DNA of 35,674 nt, taken from contig NZ_CALKTT010000048.1 of the NCBI RefSeq assembly GCF_937997535.1, forward strand, positions 1 to 35,674, written 5' to 3'. Positions 16,315 through 22,951 of this stretch are shown here, piece by piece (the first letter of the stretch is position 1; each line of letters opens with the position of its first letter). The position numbers and the translations under genes are program-made. The notes below the pieces were generated by a model. That model saw only the letters and a program-made list of their open reading frames with translations. It made no database searches and had not been told where the DNA came from. This DNA comes from an uncultured Campylobacter sp. GTDB lineage: Bacteria; Campylobacterota; Campylobacteria; Campylobacterales; Campylobacteraceae.

Positions 16315-18546
16315 ATGAAAAATTTAATCATCGTAGAATCCCCCGCAAAAGCCAAAACTATCAAAAAATTTTTAGGCGATGACTACGACGTCGTCGCTTC
16401 CAAGGGACACATCCGCGATCTGCCGCAAAAAAAATTCGGCATCAAAATCAAAGATAAAAGCTTCGAGCCCGAATACGAAATCAGCGCCGATCACGATCAG
16501 ATCGTAAAACAGATAAAGACGCTCGCTAAAAAGGCGGATCAAATTTATCTCGCGACGGACGAGGACCGCGAAGGCGAGGCGATCGCCTATCATATCGCAG
16601 CTTCGATCGGCAAGCAGGCGGAGGAGCTGCCGCGCATCGTATTTCACGAGATCACCAAAAGTGCGATCTCAAACGCATTAAGCTCGCCGCGCAAGCTTAA
16701 TATCGCAAGCGTAAACGCCCAACAAGCGCGCCGCCTGCTCGATCGCATCGTGGGCTACAAGCTAAGTCCGCTTTTAAATTTAAAGATCCAACGCGGCTTG
16801 AGCGCGGGTCGCGTCCAAAGCGCCGCGCTTAAAATCGTCGTCGATCGCGAGCGCGAAATTTTAAATTTTAAACCGGTAGAATTTCACAGCATCGACGCGG
16901 TTTTTAAAAAGGACTTGGAAGCCGAGCTCGTGGAATTTCGCGGCGAGAAGATGGAAAAGCTCTCGATCAAAAACGCAGCACAAGCTAGCGAGATCATCTC
17001 CGAGCTGCAAAAAGACGAATTTAGCGTAGAGAGTATCGAGAGCAAATCGCGCAAGACGAATCCCTACCCGCCGTTTATGACCTCGACGCTGCAGCAGGCA
17101 GCGAGCACGGCTCTGGGCTTTAATCCGCGCAAGACGATGAGCCTCGCGCAGAGCCTTTATGAGGGGGTTAATACCAAAAACGGCGGCGCGATCACCTATA
17201 TGCGAACCGACTCGCTAAATATCGCCAAAGAAGCGATCGCGGCGGCTCGCGAGCTAATCGGCGAGCGCTTCGGCGAAAAATATCTACCGAAAAGCCCGAA
17301 TTCATACGCCACCAAAAGCAAAGGCGCGCAGGAAGCGCACGAAGCGATAAGACCTACCGATCTGAAGCTTACTCCAGAGCTCGCGCAAAAAATCCTGCCT
17401 CGCGACGAGTACCGTCTGTATCAACTCATCTACAACCGCTTCGTAGCCTCGCAGATGAGCCCTAGCGTCTCGCAGATCCAAACGATCATCGTGCGCGGCG
17501 AAGCGGGCGCGTTTAAGATCAGCGGACGCAAGGTGGAATTTGACGGATTTTACAAGGCCTACGGCGATCTGGATAAGGATAAAATTTTACCGAGCCTTAG
17601 CGCGGGTGACGCGATGAGCCTGCAAAGCCTAAGCTCGCAGCAGCACTTCACCGAGCCGCCGGCGCGCTATTCGGAAGCAAGCCTCATCAAAAAGCTCGAA
17701 AGCCTCGGCATCGGCAGGCCCTCGACTTATGCGCCTACCATCTCGCTGCTTACGGCGCGCAACTACGTAAATATCGAGCAAAAGCACCTGGTGCCGAGCG
17801 AGATCGCTTTTAAAATCACCGAGATGCTGGAGCAAAATTTTAAAAATATCGTCGATAGCGAGTTCACCTCCAAAATGGAAGAGAAGCTCGACGACATCGC
17901 CGAAAACAAAGCGGACTGGCAGCAAATTTTGGCGGATTTTTACTACCCTTTTATGGACGAGATCGCCAAAGGAAAAACCTCGATCGCAAGCCAAAAGCTA
18001 GCCGAAAAGATCGGCGAAGCATGCCCGAACTGCGGCGGCGAGCTACTTAAAAGGCAGGGTAGATTCGGCGAGTTCATCGCTTGCTCAAACTATCCGAAGT
18101 GCAAATACTCGCGCAACGCGGACGCTAGCGCCGAGGGGGCGAGCGAGGAGAAGGCGGTGCCCGAAGTGCTAGATGAAAAATGCCCGCAGTGCGGTAAAAA
18201 TTTGATCAAGCGTAAGGGCAGATACGGCGAGTTTATCGCTTGCGAGGGCTATCCGAAGTGCAAATACTCGCGCAAAATCGAGGGCGCAGCAAAGGAGAAA
18301 AAGCCGCTGCTCTCCACGGGCGTTAAGTGCCCGAGCTGCGGCACGGGCGAGATCGTAGAGCGCTTTTCCAGACGCGGCAAATTCTACGGCTGCACGAACT
18401 ACCCAAAATGCGGCTTTGTGAGCAACTACGCGCCGATTGCGCGCGCATGCCCGCAGTGCGGCAACTCATACATGCTCCGCAAAGAGCTGAAAAAAGGCAA
18501 CTTCGCCGAATGTCCGCAGTGCAAGCTCAAAGAAGAGATCGATTGA
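16315..18546 (+). CDS. topA: DNA topoisomerase I (type IA)
   Basis: TopA relaxes negatively supercoiled DNA by single-strand passage. The Toprim domain starts at residue 1 (IVESPAKAKTI with Glu8; ATDEDREGEAIA with Asp82, Asp84, Glu86). The catalytic tyrosine is Tyr295 in AITYMRTDSL. The C-terminus carries four Cys4 zinc-finger-like units beginning at Cys570, Cys623, Cys672 and Cys712; the first three share the CPxCG...FxxCxxYPKC pattern and the fourth is divergent. The total of 743 residues is usual for epsilonproteobacteria. The ribosome-binding site AAAGGA is inside the end of dcd. Its TGA stop overlaps the TTG start of the next gene. Confidence 0.97.
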   Translation: MKNLIIVESPAKAKTIKKFLGDDYDVVASKGHIRDLPQKKFGIKIKDKSFEPEYEISADHDQIVKQIKTLAKKADQIYLATDEDREGEAIAYHIAASIGKQAEELPRIVFHEITKSAISNALSSPRKLNIASVNAQQARRLLDRIVGYKLSPLLNLKIQRGLSAGRVQSAALKIVVDREREILNFKPVEFHSIDAVFKKDLEAELVEFRGEKMEKLSIKNAAQASEIISELQKDEFSVESIESKSRKTNPYPPFMTSTLQQAASTALGFNPRKTMSLAQSLYEGVNTKNGGAITYMRTDSLNIAKEAIAAARELIGERFGEKYLPKSPNSYATKSKGAQEAHEAIRPTDLKLTPELAQKILPRDEYRLYQLIYNRFVASQMSPSVSQIQTIIVRGEAGAFKISGRKVEFDGFYKAYGDLDKDKILPSLSAGDAMSLQSLSSQQHFTEPPARYSEASLIKKLESLGIGRPSTYAPTISLLTARNYVNIEQKHLVPSEIAFKITEMLEQNFKNIVDSEFTSKMEEKLDDIAENKADWQQILADFYYPFMDEIAKGKTSIASQKLAEKIGEACPNCGGELLKRQGRFGEFIACSNYPKCKYSRNADASAEGASEEKAVPEVLDEKCPQCGKNLIKRKGRYGEFIACEGYPKCKYSRKIEGAAKEKKPLLSTGVKCPSCGTGEIVERFSRRGKFYGCTNYPKCGFVSNYAPIARACPQCGNSYMLRKELKKGNFAECPQCKLKEEID

Positions 18547-19481
18547 TAATAGGCGTCATCTCGGACTCTCATCGCGAAACAAAGGTCGCTGCCAGCACCA
18601 TAGAGTGGCTGCTCGCGCGCGGCACCGACCTACTCGTACACGCAGAGGGCATCGTCGCGATCGAGACGCTGCGGCTTTTGCGACGAAGCAGCAAGCCCTA
18701 TTTCGCGGTTTTAGGGAACAACGACGAAGCGCTTGCTGAGTTTAGAAACGACTTCAACCTATACGATGAGCCCTTCTGCACGGAGTTTGCCGGAGTGCGA
18801 CTAAAAATCATGCACCATCCGTTTTATCTCTTTGACGAGAAGCCCGCGGCGCAAAACGAAGCAGACGGATTAAATTTAGGCGCGGATTTAGATGCGGGTG
18901 CGGATCGCAGGGAAATTTTAGTCGTAAATTCTAAAGCGGCGGCTTGCTCGGCAAATTTAGACGCAAATTTTAATGCTGCGGACGATGATGAAATTTTAAA
19001 TGGCGCGCGCGATGCAGACGTAAATTTTAAAAACATACGTAGCGCGAGTGCGAATTTAAAAAGCGGGCGGTCGTCCGCAAGTCCAAATGTGAACTTGGGC
19101 TTGAATGCGGGCGCGGATGTGAACTCAAACGCAAATTTAGACTTAAGTCTGGACGCATACTCGGCCTCGAGCTCGAACGCAAATTTAAAATCAAATTTAA
19201 CCGCGAATTCTGACCCTAATGCAAGCGGCGAAGGTAAAAATCGGGGTCCGTGCGGGTGCGGCGCGGATAAAATTCCAACTATCAAAATTTACGGCCATAC
19301 CCACTATTTCGCCGCGGCGGTGGATAAAAACGGCGTGCTCGTGCTAAATCCGGGCGAGATTTGTGGGCGCAAAAAGCGGCTTTTCGATTTGCCTGTGTTG
19401 TGGTGCAAGAGCGAAAATTGCGCATATTTCGTCTCCGTTCGCAGCGCAAAGAACTATAAAGCGCCCGAAAGGAAGTCTTAA
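18543..19481 (+). CDS. YfcE/MJ0936-type metallophosphoesterase with a large low-complexity insertion
   Basis: I start at TTG 18543, which overlaps the topA stop and gives MIIGVISDSH, the family N-terminus. Longer frames upstream only read through topA. Conserved pieces are GVISDSH (Asp8, His10), VLGNNDEALAEF (58-67), MHHPFYLF (90-97) and IYGHTHYF with His252/His254, then LNPGE. Relatives are small cytoplasmic phosphodiesterases of about 160-185 residues; this one has 312. Residues about 102-242 (bases about 18846-19268) are an Asn/Ala/Asp/Ser/Leu-rich insertion between the HHP loop and GHTH, rich in AN-L and N-x-N units and encoded by AAATTT-like words. The usual HxGD metal motif reads HAEG (33-36), so the bridging Asp appears lost. 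Activity is uncertain. Confidence 0.8.
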   Translation: MIIGVISDSHRETKVAASTIEWLLARGTDLLVHAEGIVAIETLRLLRRSSKPYFAVLGNNDEALAEFRNDFNLYDEPFCTEFAGVRLKIMHHPFYLFDEKPAAQNEADGLNLGADLDAGADRREILVVNSKAAACSANLDANFNAADDDEILNGARDADVNFKNIRSASANLKSGRSSASPNVNLGLNAGADVNSNANLDLSLDAYSASSSNANLKSNLTANSDPNASGEGKNRGPCGCGADKIPTIKIYGHTHYFAAAVDKNGVLVLNPGEICGRKKRLFDLPVLWCKSENCAYFVSVRSAKNYKAPERKS

Positions 19482-19482
19482 A

Positions 19483-19593
19483 ATGATACGAAAAGCCCCT
19501 GGGCAGCCAGAGAAAATGCTAGAAAGATGCGAAAAAATTCTAAAACAGTGCGGAGAAAATCTAAAAGGATGCGAGGCCAAAGCTTATGAATGA
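19483..19593 (+). CDS. Small Cys-heptad peptide, 36 residues
   Basis: A short frame starts two bases after the phosphodiesterase stop, with AAAGGAAG eight bases upstream. It ends inside the start of the antiporter gene, so it could couple translation of the two. The peptide is MIRKAPGQPEKMLER, then three units with Cys in the same heptad position (RCEKILK, QCGENLK, GCEAKAY; Cys16, Cys23 and Cys30), a possible short amphipathic helix. At DNA level this is a degenerate 21-base tandem repeat. I do not recognise it. It could be a leader peptide, a real small protein, or a chance frame in a repeat. Confidence 0.4.
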   Translation: MIRKAPGQPEKMLERCEKILKQCGENLKGCEAKAYE

Positions 19594-20725
19594 AATTTAC
19601 GTCTTAATCGCGCTATCGTTTTTGATCTTCGCTTCCCCTTTTTTAGCGAGCTTAGCTAGAATTCCGCTCTCGCCCATGGAGATCATGCTTGGCATCATAG
19701 CTGCAAATTTAGGGCTTTTGCCGCCAAGCGCGACCTTCGATCTAGCCGCTCAGATCGGCTTTTGCTACCTTATGTTTTTGGCGGGCTGCGAGGTGGATTT
19801 CCGCGCGCTGCTTGCGATGCCGCGTAAAATTCTGCGGCTGATCTTAATCTTTTTGGCGCTACTTTATATCCTAAGCGCGCTCGCGGTTTGGGCGTTTGAA
19901 CTGCCGCAGATGCTTATCATCGCAGCGCCCCTGATGAGCGTCGGGCTGCTTTCGGCGCTGTATAAGGAATACGGCAAGGATCAAGCGTGGCTCAATCTCG
20001 CGATGCCCGCGGGCGTGATCGGCGAGCTCATCAGCATCGCCGCCCTCACGGTGGGCGGCATCTACCTTAAAAACGGCTTCGGCGTAGAGATGGCGCTTCA
20101 CATCGGCGCGCTTTTGGGCTTTTCGGCGGCCGCCTTGGCGGTTTTTAAAGGGCTTGAAATTTTATTTTGGTGGTTCCCCGCGTTAAAAACGGTCATCATG
20201 CCCAAATACGATAAAAACGAAAAGGATGTGCGATTTGCGATGGCGCTATTTTGCCTCATCTGCGCGGGAGTAATGCTTTTGGGGCTTGAGGTCGTAATCG
20301 GCGCCTTCATCGCAGGCACCTTTCTGCCGACCTTTTTCTCGCACAAGGACGACCTCATCGAAAAGCTATCTTCGTTCGGCTTCGGCTTTTTGGTGCCGAT
20401 ATTTTTCATACACACCGGAGCGGTGATCAAGCTTGAGGCGCTTCTTATGCCCGGAGTGATGAGCTTTGCCGCAAGCCTAGCGGCGCTGATGTTTGGCATC
20501 AGACTGCTTGCGAGCGCTACGTTTTTAAGCACCTTAGGGCGCAAAGGCGCGGCGCTTTTCGCGCTATCGCTTTCAATGCCTCTGACGCTAGTGATCGCCA
20601 CGGCGACGCTTTTTTACTCCACCGCCGCGATCTCGCAAGAGATATACTTCGCGATGATCATCGCCTCGCTCATAGAGGCGCTCGCGTCGATGATTTTGAT
20701 AAATTTTATTTACAAGAAATTTTAG
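19586..20725 (+). CDS. Cation:proton antiporter, CPA2 (KefB/NapA-like) membrane domain
   Basis: The 379-residue integral membrane protein has about 12 hydrophobic segments and no C-terminal RCK/TrkA domain. Family marks are PLSPMEIMLGIIAANLGLLPP at the N-terminus (re-entrant loop), FLAGCEVDFRALL (about 61-73) and, in the second half, LEVVIGAFIAGTFLP and FGFLVPIFFIHTGAVI. Such proteins exchange Na+ or K+ for H+ across the inner membrane; the ion is not decided by sequence alone. It is the last gene of the dcd-topA run, overlapping the small peptide upstream and followed by a strong hairpin. Confidence 0.88.
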   Translation: MNEIYVLIALSFLIFASPFLASLARIPLSPMEIMLGIIAANLGLLPPSATFDLAAQIGFCYLMFLAGCEVDFRALLAMPRKILRLILIFLALLYILSALAVWAFELPQMLIIAAPLMSVGLLSALYKEYGKDQAWLNLAMPAGVIGELISIAALTVGGIYLKNGFGVEMALHIGALLGFSAAALAVFKGLEILFWWFPALKTVIMPKYDKNEKDVRFAMALFCLICAGVMLLGLEVVIGAFIAGTFLPTFFSHKDDLIEKLSSFGFGFLVPIFFIHTGAVIKLEALLMPGVMSFAASLAALMFGIRLLASATFLSTLGRKGAALFALSLSMPLTLVIATATLFYSTAAISQEIYFAMIIASLIEALASMILINFIYKKF

Positions 20726-20770
20726 GGCGGGAATTTTAAAATTTTGAAATTATAGGATTTTGGAATTTTA

Positions 20771-20802
20771 GAATTTCAAAATTCCGTGGAATTCTGAAAT
20801 TC
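20771..20802. terminator. Bidirectional hairpin between the antiporter and the paralogue pair
   Basis: GAATTTCAAAATTCC (20771-20785) and GGAATTCTGAAATTC (20788-20802) form a 15-bp stem with one mismatch and a two-base loop. It lies between convergent genes and is well placed to end both transcripts. It shares the AATTCC/GGAATT core with the hairpins at 11249-11298 and 12379-12418. Confidence 0.6.
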
Positions 20803-20851
20803 TATAAAATTTGATTTGGTGCGGGATTGAAATAGAGTTAAATTTAAAGCC

Positions 20852-21313
20852 CTATTTTGCGGCGTGATCAGTTAGGTCTTGGAGTTCCATAGTGTAGTTT
20901 GGAATTTGCTCCCATATGCCATCATATCCATATGTTTGCAAAGCATTATCTAGAAGTATAATTATTTCATCCCTTGAAATCAATTTAGCTTGTTTTGGAT
21001 TTAGATCGAGTAGCTGCCAAATTCTATGAAATTGCTTAGGTCTTAGCGCCCTATTGATGTCATAATCAAGGACAACTTCAATAATTTCACCTTTATAATA
21101 TAAAATCCAAATAGCTTTAACAAGAGTTCCATGATCATATTCGGGATCGGGGAAATAAAAAATATCCCATAGCCAGCAATCAAGCTCTCTGTTTATCATC
21201 CAATCTTCTTTATTGATAAAAACTTCGCGTTTCGGATTATATTTGTAGTAAATTTCACTTAATCCATACTTCTCATCATCCTCTTTGGTGATGATTGCAT
21301 TTTTAAATGCCAC
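20852..21313 (-). CDS. Unknown protein, paralogue 1 of an AT-rich tandem pair
   Basis: A 153-residue, acidic, Trp/Tyr-rich soluble protein without signal or membrane segment. It starts at GTG, set by a strong AAGGAGG. It is homologous over its whole length to the next gene upstream (21343-21789). The N-terminus (AIITKEDDEKYGLSEIYYKYNP) and C-terminus (NYTMELQDLTDH) are nearly identical, while the middle differs (WMINRELDCWLWDIFYF against WTIDRNADCWLMPVYSF). I do not recognise the family. Size, acidity and tandem divergent copies are reminiscent of toxin-immunity proteins, but no toxin is visible, so that is speculation. Base composition is clearly more AT-rich than the neighbours. Confidence 0.7.
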   Translation of the reverse strand: MAFKNAIITKEDDEKYGLSEIYYKYNPKREVFINKEDWMINRELDCWLWDIFYFPDPEYDHGTLVKAIWILYYKGEIIEVVLDYDINRALRPKQFHRIWQLLDLNPKQAKLISRDEIIILLDNALQTYGYDGIWEQIPNYTMELQDLTDHAAK

Positions 21314-21342
21314 TCTCTCCTCCTTAAGAAATTTTAATAATT

Positions 21343-21789
21343 TTAGATTTTATGATCAGTTAGATCTTGGAGTTCCATAGTGTAGTTTTCTTTTTGCCAT
21401 GTTCCGGCATAGCCATAAGCTTTCAAAATTTTGAATAGCAAAGCTACTATATCCTTTTTGGAAAGAGTATTTGTGGTTTTTGGAGTCAATTCCAAAAGTT
21501 GCCAAATTCGATGAAGCTTTTTACCTTCATCAAATATATAATCCAATGTGACTTCAATAATTTCACCTTTATGATATAAAATCCAAATGCCTTTAGCAAG
21601 GCTTGCATGATCATAGTCTGGATCAGGAAAACTATATACTGGCATTAGCCAACAATCTGCATTTCGATCAATAGTCCAATCGAGCTCATTAATAAAAGTC
21701 TTATAGTATGGATTATATTTATAGTAAATTTCACTCAATCCATACTTCTCATCATCCTCTTTTGTGATGATTGCATTTTCAAACGCCAT
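21343..21789 (-). CDS. Unknown protein, paralogue 2 of an AT-rich tandem pair
   Basis: A 148-residue paralogue of the downstream gene, starting at the ATG at 21787-21789 with AAGGGA upstream. A longer in-frame extension to 21936 reads through AAATTT spacer and is rejected. It shares PDPDYDHASLAKGIWILYHKGEIIEVTLDY (about residues 55-84; partner PDPEYDHGTLVKAIWILYYKGEIIEVVLDY, shown as family blocks) and LHRIWQLLELTPK with its partner. The gap between the genes is 29 bases, so they are probably co-transcribed. No function recognised. Confidence 0.7.
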   Translation of the reverse strand: MAFENAIITKEDDEKYGLSEIYYKYNPYYKTFINELDWTIDRNADCWLMPVYSFPDPDYDHASLAKGIWILYHKGEIIEVTLDYIFDEGKKLHRIWQLLELTPKTTNTLSKKDIVALLFKILKAYGYAGTWQKENYTMELQDLTDHKI

Positions 21790-22076
21790 CTGTGTCCCTT
21801 GGAATTTAAAATTTAGCGTGCAAGCGGAAATTTCAAGTGCAAATTTTATGCGGATTTCCGCGACGCGGCAAAGCAAGCGCGGCTTGCCAGCAAAGCTAGC
21901 GGTAAAATTTATCGCAACCCGTCCGCAAAATAGCAAACCGCGTGATTTGCAGACAGGCTAGCAAAGCCGCAACGGCTAAAGCTTTTACGCCTATCTAATT
22001 CGAGCCGATCCCAAAAGCCGATTAAGCCTAGACGCAATGCGAGCGATATGCCGCAACACGGCGCCTAAGCTCTAAG
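21790..22076. other. Spacer upstream of the paralogue pair
   Basis: No gene. The region separates the universal stress gene from the paralogue pair on the same strand and must hold the promoter of the pair, but I cannot point to a clear -10 box. Confidence 0.35.
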
Positions 22077-22931
22077 CTACATTAAGACCGGAATTTTGGT
22101 CTTTTGTAGGAAGTATTTCGACGCGCCGCCTAAAAAGATCTCCTTGATGCCGCTGTCTGAGTGCAAGCCCGCGACGATGAGGTCGAAATCGCCCGCGTCG
22201 GCGTACTCTAGCAGCACCTGCCCCGGAATCTTGCCGTCCGCGTTTAGCGTCTCGAAAGCATCGATATTAACGTCGTGCAGAGCCAAATAATCGCTTATTC
22301 GGCGCTTCGTTTCGGGGATGCCCTCTTGGAGGTAGTGGTTTGCGGTGATGACGGTGACGGACTTGGCGCGCTGCAAAAGCTCCAGCCAATTATCAAGCGC
22401 TCGCGCAGAGGCCGCAGTGCCGGTAAGCGAGACTAAAATTTTATCCGCCTTGAACTCTTGCAGCTTGCGCGGTATGACGATGCAAGGCTTGCCGCTTTTG
22501 GTGACCGCCGCCTCGAATGTGCCCGTAATAGAGCCCGTAGGAGGCACCGAGACTAACACCAAATCGCAGTATTTGGAGTATTTCTCCACTAGCTCGGAAC
22601 GAATGCCCACCATATGCCTCAAAGCGGCACTATTTGGGACGTGATCGTCGTCGTTTTGATCCAAATCGAGCTTGGCGCATTCGGCGTCGAAGATCGCTTT
22701 AATCTCCTCGCGCTCGGCCCTCATCTCATCGCCCGCAGATTTTAAAAATTCCTCCATCAGTACGCCGCCTTTTAGCGTCATACGGACATTGTAGATCATC
22801 TTAGGATCGAGCTGGCACGCCATTATGTTTATATGCGTACCGAAAAATTTATTCACGAGCAGCGCTCCGTGTATGCGCTCGACTAGCTCCTCGCCGCCGC
22901 CGATAGGGAAAAAAATCTTTTTAAGCTGCAT
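22077..22931 (-). CDS. Universal stress protein (UspA family, two-domain size)
   Basis: A 284-residue cytoplasmic protein. The C-terminal half has the UspA ATP-binding signature: DLIVAGLHSDSGIKEIFLGGASKYFLQKTKIPVLM contains the G-2x-G-9x-G(S/T)-like pattern, shown here only as a family block near residues 250-284. The N-terminal half begins KKIFFPIGGGEELVE and has a second, degenerate Usp fold with a long helical insertion (about 60-100). AGGAG precedes the ATG. It follows pnp by 20 bases on the same strand. Likely a stress or nucleotide-binding regulator; the partner is unknown. Confidence 0.8.
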   Translation of the reverse strand: MQLKKIFFPIGGGEELVERIHGALLVNKFFGTHINIMACQLDPKMIYNVRMTLKGGVLMEEFLKSAGDEMRAEREEIKAIFDAECAKLDLDQNDDDHVPNSAALRHMVGIRSELVEKYSKYCDLVLVSVPPTGSITGTFEAAVTKSGKPCIVIPRKLQEFKADKILVSLTGTAASARALDNWLELLQRAKSVTVITANHYLQEGIPETKRRISDYLALHDVNIDAFETLNADGKIPGQVLLEYADAGDFDLIVAGLHSDSGIKEIFLGGASKYFLQKTKIPVLM

Positions 22932-22951
22932 CTCATACTCCTATTAAAATT

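Noticed and set aside
18327..18542. Longer 5' start for the phosphoesterase
   Set aside because: The extension only re-reads the topA zinc-finger region in another frame. The family N-terminus begins at the TTG that overlaps the topA stop.
18824..19285. 153-codon minus-strand frame inside the phosphoesterase insertion
   Set aside because: It is the antisense of the repetitive AAATTT-rich insertion, giving Phe/Ala/Lys/Ser low complexity. It has no start signal.
21790..21936. 49-codon N-terminal extension of paralogue 2
   Set aside because: It reads through AAATTT spacer, is absent in paralogue 1, and the inner ATG has AAGGGA at good spacing.
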